Assembly (NCBI GenBank): GCA_018648805.1
Contig: JABGQM010000006.1
Location: 83,535-147,534, forward strand
Length of the DNA stretch: 64,000 nt
Source of the DNA: Verrucomicrobiota bacterium
GTDB taxonomy: Bacteria > Verrucomicrobiota > Kiritimatiellia > UBA8416 > JABMPJ01
Reading direction: 5' to 3'
The number at the start of each line of letters is the position of its first letter. The stretch's first letter is position 1. The notes under the pieces are model-generated. The model worked only from the letters and a program-made list of their open reading frames with translations. It did not search any database and was not told the DNA's origin. Positions 1 through 9,177 of the stretch are shown here, piece by piece. A program made the position numbers and the translations under genes.

Positions 1-1
1 T

Positions 2-211
2 GATCCGATTGAGCAGCGCCGGCGTTTCATGGAGCAGGCCGGCGATGATGCCGCCAAGATCGACCAGGACTTTGTGACCGCGCTCGAACACGGCATGCCC
101 CCCGCCGGCGGCATGGGGGTGGGGATCGATCGTCTGATGATGATCCTCTCCGGTGCCGAAGCCATCCGTGATGTCATCCTCTTCCCGCAACTCAAGAGAA
201 TTGCCGATTGA
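2..211 (+). CDS. lysS: Lysyl-tRNA synthetase, C-terminal end (partial)
   Basis: The reading frame is open from the first bases of the window and ends at 211, so only about the last 69 residues are present. They include the class II synthetase motif 3 region, with the run [12 protein letters not shown], followed by the typical LysS ending DVILFPQLK. The enzyme charges tRNA-Lys in the cytoplasm. The gene lies just upstream of the lipoprotein-release genes; lysS followed by lolC and lolD is a common gene order. The C-terminus looks complete. AsnS and AspS share the fold, but the ending fits LysS best. Confidence 0.93.
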   Translation, partial: DPIEQRRRFMEQAGDDAAKIDQDFVTALEHGMPPAGGMGVGIDRLMMILSGAEAIRDVILFPQLKRIAD

Positions 212-234
212 TGATTGCCGATGGTCTTTCATAC

Positions 235-296
235 CCACTGCTCACTGCTCACTGCTCACTGCTTACTGCCCACTGCTCACTGCTCACTACTTACTG
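235..296 (+). repeat. Heptanucleotide array (CACTGCY)n
   Basis: Between lysS and lolC there are about eight imperfect tandem copies of a 7-bp unit, CACTGCT or CACTGCC, with some TTACTGC variants, followed by short CTCCTGA repeats. The same unit recurs at 3977-4011 (opposite strand), 4369-4457 and 12527-12575. It is intergenic and non-coding; no function is evident. Confidence 0.85.
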
Positions 297-330
297 GCTC
301 CTGACTCCTGACTCCTGAAAACTTCTCCCC

Positions 331-1557
331 ATGCGTTTACCATTCTCATTCTTTCTGGCGCTGAAATACCTGCGGCCCAAGCGTAGTTTCTCCTCCGTCG
401 TCACCGTCATCTCGATTCTGGGGGTGCTCCTGGGGGTGGCCATCCTCGTGATTGTGCTCTCGGTCATGACCGGGTTCGACAATATGTGGCGCGACAAGAT
501 TCTCAGTTTCAAGCCACATCTCACCGTGACCAGCCTCTACGGCCCCGTGGAAGAGGAGGAGGAGCTCTGTCAGCGCATCGAGTCGATCGAGGGGATCACC
601 GGTGCGGCCCCGAATATCCAGACGCGTGTGCTCCTGCAGTACGAAGGTCGCCTCTCGGCTCCGGTGGTGTTGGGCGTACCATCCGAACGCGTCGCCCGAA
701 TCAGCAAGGTTACAGAGCACATGCACCGCGGCACGTTCACCCTCGATGAGGAGAGCATTGTGCTGGGGATCGATCTGGCCGGCAGTCTGGGCATTCGCGT
801 GGGCGATACGGTACTGCTCTATAGCCCCATGAACGTGGTCTCGATGGACGAGATGTACCTGCCCGAAGAGCTGATCGTGTCGGGCATCTTCGATATGGGG
901 ATGCGCGACTTTGATTCAGGCTTCATCTTCACCTCGCTCGGGGTGGCCCGCGACCTCGTGGGGATGGAGTCGGGGGCGCATGGTCTCTATGTTATGACGG
1001 CGGACGCGTTCCGCTTCGATCACTATGCCGTGGCGCTGCGTGATGCCCTCGGGCCCGCCTACGATGTTCGCACCTGGCAGCAGGTCGACAGCCTCCTGTT
1101 CGATGCCCTTGCGCATGAGAAGGCCATGATGTTCATCCTGCTGGTGTTCATTACGATCGTCGCGATCTTCTGCGTCACCAACACCCTGATCGTGATCACG
1201 GTGCAGAAGACCAATGAGATCGGTGTGCTCAAAGCGCTCGGATTCTCGTCGCTGAAGATCATGGGGGCTTTCGTCTGGCTGGGCTGGATCCAGTGCTTGG
1301 TCGGTATCGCGGGAGGCATTGGCACCGGCCTGCTCGTGCTGAACAATCTGGGGAACATCGTGGCCGCGCTGACCTCGATCGATGTCGAAGTGTTTCCCAA
1401 GGCCATCTATGGACTGAGTGAGATTCCATGGAGCACATCCGCCAGCGAGATTATCAACGTGGCCGTCTTTGTTATGGTGTTCTGTACCCTTTCGAGCATT
1501 CTGCCGGCCTATCGCGCGGCGCGGCTCGATCCGGTGAAGGCACTGCGACAAGAATAG
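331..1557 (+). CDS. lolC: Lipoprotein-releasing ABC transporter permease (LolC/LolE type)
   Basis: This 408-residue inner-membrane protein has the MacB/LolC plan. A first membrane helix lies at about residues 22-45. A large periplasmic domain follows to about 260. Three more helices lie near 268-292, 310-340 and 372-395. The FtsX-like C-terminal half contains the segment QKTNEIGVLKALGFSS and ends PAYRAARLDPVKALR, a hallmark of the family. With LolD it extracts mature lipoproteins from the inner membrane for transfer to the outer membrane, which implies a Gram-negative envelope. LolC and LolE cannot be told apart here; a single permease gene probably acts as a homodimer. The next gene, 176 bp on, is lolD. 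Confidence 0.93.
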   Translation: MRLPFSFFLALKYLRPKRSFSSVVTVISILGVLLGVAILVIVLSVMTGFDNMWRDKILSFKPHLTVTSLYGPVEEEEELCQRIESIEGITGAAPNIQTRVLLQYEGRLSAPVVLGVPSERVARISKVTEHMHRGTFTLDEESIVLGIDLAGSLGIRVGDTVLLYSPMNVVSMDEMYLPEELIVSGIFDMGMRDFDSGFIFTSLGVARDLVGMESGAHGLYVMTADAFRFDHYAVALRDALGPAYDVRTWQQVDSLLFDALAHEKAMMFILLVFITIVAIFCVTNTLIVITVQKTNEIGVLKALGFSSLKIMGAFVWLGWIQCLVGIAGGIGTGLLVLNNLGNIVAALTSIDVEVFPKAIYGLSEIPWSTSASEIINVAVFVMVFCTLSSILPAYRAARLDPVKALRQE

Positions 1558-1592
1558 ATGAGTGGGTACTGATGAGGTAGCGGACGAGAAGG

Positions 1593-1731
1593 CTGAATGT
1601 CCAATGTCCAACAACGAATGTCCAATGATCAAGTGCGTGCGCAGGGCGAATGATTGGACTGTGGGCCTTTCATTCTCTAGCCACGCTCACTTGGACCTTG
1701 GGAGTTCCTTGTTGGATATTGGATATTGAGA
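1593..1731. repeat. Inverted pair of TCCAATGTCCAA repeats
   Basis: The lolC-lolD spacer contains an arm with AATGTCCAATGTCCAACAA (from about 1600) and, in inverse orientation near 1688-1731, GTTGGATATTGGATATT. The arms are imperfect inverted copies of about 40 bp around a centre of about 55 bp. The right arm reaches the first possible lolD start codon. It is one of several inverted-pair intergenic repeats in the window. Confidence 0.7.
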
Positions 1732-1732
1732 C

Positions 1733-2440
1733 ATGACTGAGCAATTAGGTATAGCGATGTTGTTGCAGGCTAGTAATCTGGACAAGGCCTACCACATGGG
1801 CAAGACGCGCATCGAGGTGTTGCGCGATGCCGAGCTGGCTGTGGCCGAGGGTGAGAGCGTGGCCATTGTGGGCGCGAGCGGCGCCGGCAAGAGCACGCTG
1901 CTGCATGTTTTGGGGGGGCTGGACCGCCCCGATGCCGGCCACGTTGCCGTTGCCGGAAACGATGTCTATGGGATGTCGGGCGCGCGCCGCACCCGCATGC
2001 GGGCGGTCGATGTCGGGTTCGTTTTTCAGTCCTATCACCTCATGCCCGAAATGGACCTGCTCGAGAATGTGCTGCTGCCGGCCATGGCGCTACCGGGCTG
2101 GTTGCATGGCGGCGGCCCGGCCCGCGTGCGGGCCCGTGAGCTGCTGGAGGCCGTCGGCCTGGCCGATCGGGCGGACCATCTGCCCATGGAGCTTTCCGGG
2201 GGTGAGCAGCAGCGCGCCGCGCTGGCGCGTGCGCTGATGAATCAGCCTCGACTGGTCCTGGCGGATGAACCCACGGGCAACCTCGATGACGCTACCGGTG
2301 GCCGCGTCCTGGATCTGCTGCTCTCGCTAACGGAAGGCGAGGGGCATGCCCTCGTGATGGTAACGCACAACCGCCGCGTGGCCGAACGGTGCGATCGCGT
2401 CCTTCAGCTGCGTGACGGCGGCATCCACCCCATCGATTGA
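1733..2440 (+). CDS. lolD: Lipoprotein-releasing ABC transporter ATP-binding protein
   Basis: ABC ATPase of the LolD/MacB class. Counting from the internal ATG at 1757 (227 residues), the Walker A motif GASGAGKST starts at residue 39, the signature LSGGEQQR at 147, and the Walker B LVLADEPTGNLD at 167, with the switch histidine at 204. The DEPTGNLD motif is typical of the LolD/MacB/FtsE group. It energises the permease encoded upstream. The start is uncertain: ATG 1733 lies just after a repeat arm, while ATG 1757 (MLLQASNLDKAY) aligns better with known LolD N-termini. Confidence 0.93.
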   Translation: MTEQLGIAMLLQASNLDKAYHMGKTRIEVLRDAELAVAEGESVAIVGASGAGKSTLLHVLGGLDRPDAGHVAVAGNDVYGMSGARRTRMRAVDVGFVFQSYHLMPEMDLLENVLLPAMALPGWLHGGGPARVRARELLEAVGLADRADHLPMELSGGEQQRAALARALMNQPRLVLADEPTGNLDDATGGRVLDLLLSLTEGEGHALVMVTHNRRVAERCDRVLQLRDGGIHPID

Positions 2441-2474
2441 CATCGTTCATAAGTTGACGCCTGAGGAGGTGACC

Positions 2475-2657
2475 CCTGCCGGCTCGTCCGGCAGGTGAGA
2501 AAGCTTGACGGCCAGCAAAGGTACCGAGAGAACCGTGGCTGGTGGGTGCGAGCGGCAGTCCCACGGGCCTCTTCTCGCACGTTGCCAGCCGCTGTATGTA
2601 TGTGTGCTGCGGGCTGTTGGTTGCTAAGCTCTGATTCCTGCCAGACGAGCTGGCAGG
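2475..2657. repeat. Inverted pair of REP-like hairpins
   Basis: Two 21-bp hairpins lie in the space between the convergent lolD and apgM genes. The first (2475-2495) has an 8-bp stem, CCTGCCGG/CCGGCAGG, with loop CTCGT. The second (2637-2657) has CCTGCCAG/CTGGCAGG with loop ACGAG, so it is the inverse copy of the first. The layout resembles bacterial REP/BIME elements and could also terminate transcription from both sides. The roughly 140 bp between them show no convincing gene. Confidence 0.75.
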
Positions 2658-2710
2658 GGACCATGCGTCAACATTTGAACGTTATCAACCTCTTGGTGGC
2701 CGCCGCCCAC

Positions 2711-3922
2711 CTATCCGAACAGAAGGTCCATCAACTCGGCGCCCCGCATGTGGCTGAGGGTGCCGTCGAGACAGGCCTCTTCATCATACGTCATGACGTG
2801 ATCGGGCGCTACCCCGGGACGGTTAACCGCCACGGGTACCGGCGTGCGGGTGTGCTTGCCGGTACGCAGCGCCACAGGATGATCCGGTAGCACCACGGTC
2901 GTCACGTCCGGTCCCACCGCCGCCAGCACCCGCGCTACCACGCGCCGGTCGAAGGCTTCGATGGCCGAGATCTTGAGCGGCAGGTCCTGGGCGTGCGACA
3001 CCTCGTCGACCGCCTCGACATGCACATACACCAGGTCGTGCGTCTTGATCGCTTCGATCGCCGCATCGGCCTTGCCTTCATAGTTGGTGTCGATATAGCC
3101 GGTCGCCCCTTCGACGTGGATCGGGGTCATGCCGAGGCAGATGCCCAGGCCTGAGATGACATCCACGGCTGAGATGACCGCGCTGCTGATTCCGTATTTC
3201 GCCTGTAACGTGCGGATGGATCCAGCCCGTCCGCCGCTCCAGGGCCAGATGCCGTTGACGGGTGGATGTCCGGCCGCGGTCAGCTCGGCCACTACATCGC
3301 TCTGTGCCAGAAGGGCCGGTGCCTCGGCGATCAGGCGTCGCAGCAGGGCGGCGGTCGGCTCGGCCGCCGCGCTGTGCGCGCGCGGCAGGTGGTCGGCCAC
3401 CGGGTTGCCGTGGTTGTCGTCCGGTTTGTCGGTGGCCACCTCGGGCGAATACTCCGGACCCGAAAGCACCAGGATGTTGCGGTAGCTGACGCCGCTGTAG
3501 AATCGCACCGTCGGGGTCGCAAAGGCGTCGTTCAGAAGGTCGATCAGACGTGCCGCCGGTTCGGGGTCAACGTGTCCTCCTGAGAAATCACGCAGAATGT
3601 CCCCCTCCGTTGTCGTCAGGTTAACCCGGAACGCCACGTCGTCGGGGGCCAGCGCCACGCCGCGTCCGGCCGCCTCCAAGACGCCACGCCCGCACAGCTC
3701 ACGCTTCAGGTCGCAGCCCAGAACCGACATGTTGGCCACATCACTACTGGTCGGAAACCCCTTGGGGAGCGTCAGCAGCGTGCCGCTGCATCCGTCGCGC
3801 ACAATCGAATCCATCGCCGGGATGGCGGCTGCCTGGAGTGGCGTCCGGTTGCCCAATTCAGGAATCGGCTCATCCGCCATGCCGTCTCCCAGGAAAATAA
3901 TCGTCTTTCTTGAGTCAGTCAT
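2711..3922 (-). CDS. apgM: Cofactor-independent phosphoglycerate mutase (archaeal ApgM type)
   Basis: A 403-residue alkaline-phosphatase-superfamily enzyme. It begins with FLGDGMADEPIPELGNRTPL, the metal-binding N-terminal motif of ApgM. The catalytic-serine segment FPTSSDVANMSVLG lies near residues 56-69. A C-terminal metal site follows (VVLPDHPVALRTGKHT), then the usual ending in which the enzyme distinguishes substrates. It interconverts 3- and 2-phosphoglycerate in glycolysis. ThrH-like homoserine kinases of this superfamily are an alternative, because some bacterial ApgM-like proteins act on homoserine. It is transcribed alone, convergent with lolD. Confidence 0.88.
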   Translation of the reverse strand: MTDSRKTIIFLGDGMADEPIPELGNRTPLQAAAIPAMDSIVRDGCSGTLLTLPKGFPTSSDVANMSVLGCDLKRELCGRGVLEAAGRGVALAPDDVAFRVNLTTTEGDILRDFSGGHVDPEPAARLIDLLNDAFATPTVRFYSGVSYRNILVLSGPEYSPEVATDKPDDNHGNPVADHLPRAHSAAAEPTAALLRRLIAEAPALLAQSDVVAELTAAGHPPVNGIWPWSGGRAGSIRTLQAKYGISSAVISAVDVISGLGICLGMTPIHVEGATGYIDTNYEGKADAAIEAIKTHDLVYVHVEAVDEVSHAQDLPLKISAIEAFDRRVVARVLAAVGPDVTTVVLPDHPVALRTGKHTRTPVPVAVNRPGVAPDHVMTYDEEACLDGTLSHMRGAELMDLLFG

Positions 3923-3976
3923 ACCTCAATTATGCCTCGCGTATATCGATATGTCCAGATTCCAAGAGATTCCAAG

Positions 3977-4011
3977 AGCGTAAGCAGTGAGCAGTAAGCA
4001 GTGAGCAGTGG
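3977..4011 (-). repeat. Heptanucleotide array, inverse orientation
   Basis: Four to five copies of GCAGTGA/GCAGTAA, the complement of the CACTGCY unit seen at 235 and 4369. Together with the plus-strand array at 4369-4457 it brackets the 282-bp duplicated segment. Confidence 0.75.
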
Positions 4012-4073
4012 TGCTCTGCAGATGTATGAGCTACTGTGCTTCGAGAAACTCCATGTATGAGTGGGCCCAGCGG

Positions 4074-4355
4074 CACGGTGCCGTCCTGATCTTAAGTTGT
4101 CACTCGCACGGACCATCAAGAGCGCCATATCGCTGGCGCGCGGCAGATTCGATGCCGTTCTCGACAAAGTTGACGAGATAGTTAGTTTCGTTTCAGTTCA
4201 CGACAGAGTTCACGATGCAGGCGGAGGCCCTACTATTCCGTGAACTTCGTCGTGAACTATCCCGCTCAACTGCTCCGTGAACTTTGTCGTCAACTAAACC
4301 GATCTGAGTCTGCGTCTCCCTCCTACCGAGTGACAACCCATTTCAGGACGGGACC
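4074..4355 (+). repeat. 282-bp intergenic repeat, copy A
   Basis: This segment is nearly identical (about six mismatches by eye) to 18623-18904, with no length difference. Its centre (about 4160-4298) contains two copies of a unit like GTTCACGACAAAGTTCACG followed by two inverse copies, so it can fold into a long hairpin. Short open frames inside are shared with copy B but show no recognisable protein. It occupies most of the apgM-trpS spacer. Confidence 0.85.
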
Positions 4356-4368
4356 CATCCCCCTGCTC

Positions 4369-4457
4369 ACTGCCCACTGCCCACTGCCCACTGCCCACTG
4401 CTTACTGCTCACTGCTTACTTCCCCATCCCCTGCCCACTGTCCACTGCTCACTGCTC
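4369..4457 (+). repeat. Heptanucleotide array (CACTGCY)n
   Basis: About eleven imperfect copies of CACTGCC, CACTGCT and TTACTGC immediately upstream of trpS. It ends about 75 bp before the trpS start codon, so it may lie in the promoter or leader region. Confidence 0.85.
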
Positions 4458-4531
4458 GTGGTTTGCTTGATCTGCGGGGGGCGGCTGGGGTATGGTGCTG
4501 GGGTGTTTTTCTTCAAGGGATGGGATGGGGT

Positions 4532-5494
4532 ATGAGGATTCTTTCCGGTATTCAGCCTTCGGGCAAATTGCATATAGGTAACTACTTCGGCATGATGCGC
4601 CCGGCCATCGAGCTGCAGGAGCAGGGACAGGCCTATCTGTTCATCGCCAACTATCACGCCCTGACCACCGTGACCGATCCCGAGGTCCTGCGTGCCTGGA
4701 CCTGGGACGTGGCACTCGACTTCCTGGCCTGCGGGCTCGATCCGGAGCGTACCGTCTTCTTTCGTCAGAGCGATGTGCCCGAGGTTACCGAGCTCAGCTG
4801 GTTGCTCTCGATCGTCACGCCCATGGGCCTGTTGGAGCGCTGTCACAGCTACAAAGACAAAACAGCCAAGGGGATCACCCCGTCGCACGGCCTGTTTGCC
4901 TATCCGGTTCTGATGGCGGCCGATATCCTGGCCGTGCAGGCTACGGTCGTTCCCGTTGGGCGCGACCAGAAACAGCATGTCGAAGTCACGCGCGATCTGG
5001 CCATCAAGTTCAACCACCAGTACGGCGAGATCTTCACTGTGCCGGAACCCTCCATCCGCGAGCACGTCGCGGTAGTGCCCGGCGTGGATGGTCAAAAGAT
5101 GTCGAAGTCGTACAACAACCACATTGAGCTGTTCGGCAGTAAGAAAGAGACCAAGAGCCGGGTCATGCGCATCGTGACCGACAGCACGCCGCTCGAGGAT
5201 CCCAAGGACCCCGACACCTGCAATGTTTTTGCTCTCTACAAGCTGTTTGCCGATGAAGCCGAGCAGCAGGCCATGGCTGACCAATACCGTGCCGGCGACT
5301 TCGGCTATGGCACCGCCAAGAAAGCGTTGTTCGAGAAGCTATGGGACTACTTTGAGCCGTTCCGCGCCCGCCGCGAGGCGCTCGCCGCCGATCCTGACTT
5401 CGTAGAATCCGTCCTGCAGCGCGGCGCCGCGAAGGCGCGTATTGAGGCCGGAAAAACCCTGCAAGCCGCCCGCAAAGCGATGGGCCTCGCGTAG
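4532..5494 (+). CDS. trpS: Tryptophanyl-tRNA synthetase
   Basis: A 320-residue class I synthetase charging tRNA-Trp. The start ATG 4532 gives MRILSGIQPSGKLHIGNYFG, the canonical TrpS N-terminus; a longer upstream frame is not supported. The HIGH-type motif HIGN is at residues 14-17 and the KMSKS loop at 189-193. The length matches the bacterial family. The scpA start lies 11 bp after its stop, so trpS probably leads the dense operon that continues through cmk. Confidence 0.95.
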   Translation: MRILSGIQPSGKLHIGNYFGMMRPAIELQEQGQAYLFIANYHALTTVTDPEVLRAWTWDVALDFLACGLDPERTVFFRQSDVPEVTELSWLLSIVTPMGLLERCHSYKDKTAKGITPSHGLFAYPVLMAADILAVQATVVPVGRDQKQHVEVTRDLAIKFNHQYGEIFTVPEPSIREHVAVVPGVDGQKMSKSYNNHIELFGSKKETKSRVMRIVTDSTPLEDPKDPDTCNVFALYKLFADEAEQQAMADQYRAGDFGYGTAKKALFEKLWDYFEPFRARREALAADPDFVESVLQRGAAKARIEAGKTLQAARKAMGLA

Positions 5495-5505
5495 GAAAGC
5501 TGATT

Positions 5506-6330
5506 ATGTCACTAGCTGTTCAAGACGATTACAAGGTGGACCTCGAAGTCTTCGAGGGGCCGCTCGACCTCCTGCTCTACCTCATCCGCAAGGAAGAGAT
5601 CGACATCTACGATATCCCGATTGAGCGCATCACCACGCAGTACATGCAGTACCTCAGCGTGATGCGTATGCTCGATCTGAACATTGCCGGTGAGTTCATT
5701 GTCATGGCCGCCACGCTCATGATGATCAAGAGTCGCCTGCTCCTGCCCGTCGAAGAGCGTGCGGACTTGCCCGAGGATGAGGAAGAGGATGATCCACGCT
5801 GGGAGCTGGTGCGCCAGCTGGTCGAATACAAAAAGTTCAAGGATGCGGCCTCCCTGTTGCAGGACTGGGAAGACAGCCAGGAAAATGCCTTTATGCATAG
5901 CGGCAGTGGCATCGTGCTCGATGCCGAGGACCCCGGCCTGAGCATCAAGGACGTGAACATCTTCGACCTGATCACCGCCTTCAACGAGGTGCTCAAGCGG
6001 GCGGCCAAAGAGGACTTGGGCGAAATCTTCGCCGAACGCTTCACCGTGGCCGAGAAGATCGACCATATCCTGGTGCGCGTGAGCAGTGGCACGCCGATGA
6101 CCTTTTTCGATCTCTTCAGCGAGATGAGCTCGCGCCAGGAGATTGTCTGCACGTTTCTGGCCCTGCTCGAGCTGATTCGCATTCGACAGATCGATGTGGT
6201 ACAGAAACAGCGATTCGGTGACATCACAATTGAAGCCGCCGAAGAGGCCGAGGCCGCAGCGGAGGCGTCCGACGAGGACTACGAGGAGCCCCTATTTGAC
6301 TGGGACCACGAGGACAAAGACCATGGATGA
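5506..6330 (+). CDS. scpA: Segregation and condensation protein A
   Basis: A 274-residue kleisin subunit of the SMC-ScpAB condensin. The N-terminal SMC-binding helices carry the motif VFEGPLDLLLYLIRKEEIDI, and the C-terminal winged helix contains FLALLELIRIRQIDVVQ. An acidic segment (EDEEEDD) near residue 88 and an acidic tail are usual in this family. It overlaps scpB by 8 bp, indicating translational coupling. The complex organises and segregates the chromosome. Confidence 0.95.
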   Translation: MSLAVQDDYKVDLEVFEGPLDLLLYLIRKEEIDIYDIPIERITTQYMQYLSVMRMLDLNIAGEFIVMAATLMMIKSRLLLPVEERADLPEDEEEDDPRWELVRQLVEYKKFKDAASLLQDWEDSQENAFMHSGSGIVLDAEDPGLSIKDVNIFDLITAFNEVLKRAAKEDLGEIFAERFTVAEKIDHILVRVSSGTPMTFFDLFSEMSSRQEIVCTFLALLELIRIRQIDVVQKQRFGDITIEAAEEAEAAAEASDEDYEEPLFDWDHEDKDHG

Positions 6331-7206
6331 ACAGACTGAAGAGACACTCGATAGCGATGCCCTTGAGCTGAAGCAGGTCATCGGCGCTATGATCTTTGGC
6401 GCCAACCGGTCGCTTTCACTCAAGGAGATGAAGCGCACCTTGCGTGCCGTGGGTGAGGAAGCCGAAGGCCCGGCCAAGGTCTACGCCACCATCCGCGAAG
6501 GCGAGATTGCCCAAACTCTGGAACAGCTGATCATTGAACTCGATCAGCTCAAGGCCGGCATCCACATTGCCGAGGTGGCCGGTGGCTTTCGCTACCAGAG
6601 TGATCCGCAATGCGGCATCTGGCTGAGACACCTGCTCGAGAAGGGCAAGCCCAGCCGCCTCTCCCAGCCGGGCCTCGAGACCCTGGCCGTGATCGCCTAC
6701 CGCCAGCCCATGACGCGTGCCCAGATCGAAGCCATTCGCGGGGTCAGTGTCGATCACGTTGTTCGCAAGCTGCTCGAGATGCAGCTGATCCGGATTGCCG
6801 GCCGCTCCGAGCTGCCCGGGCGCCCCTTTATGTACGCCACGACGCACTACTTCCTCGAGCATTTCGGACTGCGTGATCTCAACCAGCTCGAAGAGGTCAA
6901 TCCCATGCTCAAACGGCGCGATGCCGCCGTCTCGGTCGAGACCGCCCAGAAGGAAGCCACCGGGGCGGCCGAGTCGGGCGAAGCCGAACTGCCGCTGGCC
7001 AAGGCGGAAGCGCCCGAAACCGACACCGCACCGGCCGCGGAAACCGTGGACGTAGCTGAAGCCGAACCGGCCAGTGAGACCACGGACGTGTCCGACGCTG
7101 AACCGGTGGCCGAAACTGTGGATATGCCCGAGGCCGAACCAGATGCCGAGACCGCGGACGTGGCCGATGCCGACGCGGAGCCTGAGGCCGGGGAAGCGGA
7201 CAAGCC

Positions 7207-7210
<4 letters not shown>
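6323..7210 (+). CDS. scpB: Segregation and condensation protein B
   Basis: A 295-residue protein from ATG 6323, which overlaps the scpA end. Two winged-helix domains occupy about residues 10-190, with the core motif ETLAVIAYRQPMTRAQIEAIRGVS. After about residue 200 comes a long low-complexity acidic tail made of repeats related to ETADVADAEPEA, which most ScpB proteins lack or carry in much shorter form. It dimerises and binds ScpA in the SMC complex. Its stop overlaps the hisC GTG start (GTGA). Confidence 0.94.
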
Positions 7211-8315
<1,105 letters not shown>

Positions 8316-8319
<4 letters not shown>

Positions 8320-9170
8320 AACAGGTTGGTATTATAGGTCTGGGTCTTATGGGCGGTTCGCTCGGGCTTGCGCTCAAGCGCAAGACGGCGGATTTCACCG
8401 TTGTGGCCTACGCCCGCCGCGCCGAGACCCGTGCGGCCGCCCTCACGATGGGCGTGGCCGATCGCGTGGTCGATACACCCGCCGCGGCCGCCGACGGGTC
8501 CGATGTGGTGGTCCTCTGTGTGCCGGTGCTGAAGCTCGCCGAGATGGCCCGCGCCTGCCTGCCCGGTCTCAACCCCGGCGCCGTCCTGACCGATGTCGGC
8601 AGCACCAAGCTGGATGTGATCGAGGCCATCGCCCCCGCACTCACCGCCTCGGATGCCGAGTTCGTGGGCAGCCACCCCATTGCCGGGTCCGAAGAGACCG
8701 GTATTGAGGCCGCCCGCGCAGATCTCTACGAAGGGGCCACCATTGTAGTATCCCCATCCGACACCAACAGCGACGAGGCCGTTACGCGCCTGACAGGCTT
8801 CTGGGAGGCACTGGGCGGGAAGGTCCAGATCATCGACCCGCAACGCCACGACGAGCTGGTGGCGCGTACCAGTCACCTGCCACACCTGGTCGCCGCGACG
8901 CTGGCAGGAACGGTCTGTCGTGCGCCGGACGATATCTCTCCCCTGTGCGGATCCGGCTTTCGTGATACCACGCGTATCGCATCCGGTTCGGCCGAGATCT
9001 GGCACGATATCGTGCGCACCAATCGCAGCGCAATCCAAGCCGAGCTGGCCGCCTTCGGCGCCTCACTGGATGCCCTGCGCGCCTTGATCGACGAGGAGGA
9101 CTACGAGGGCCTGCACCGCTACCTGGATGCGTGTCGCGCCCGCCGCCTCAAAGTCTTCAACCCGGAGTGA
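8316..9170 (+). CDS. tyrA: Prephenate/arogenate dehydrogenase
   Basis: A 284-residue NAD(P)-dependent dehydrogenase in tyrosine synthesis. I chose GTG 8316 because it forms a GTGA overlap with hisC and starts right before the Rossmann motif GIIGLGLMGGSLG. An ATG at 8277 would add 13 residues. The segment GSHPIAGSEETGIEAA, near residue 120, is the classic TyrA active-site region, and the helical dimerisation domain follows. It lies in a dense aromatic-biosynthesis block between hisC and aroA. Confidence 0.94.
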
Positions 9171-9177
9171 GCTCACT

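Noticed and set aside
235..296. CRISPR-like array
   Set aside because: The units are contiguous 7-mers without spacers, and no cas genes are present.
4061..4243. Open frame inside the 282-bp repeat (also at 18499-18792)
   Set aside because: The frame is shared only because the DNA is duplicated. It overlaps hairpin units and shows no protein family.
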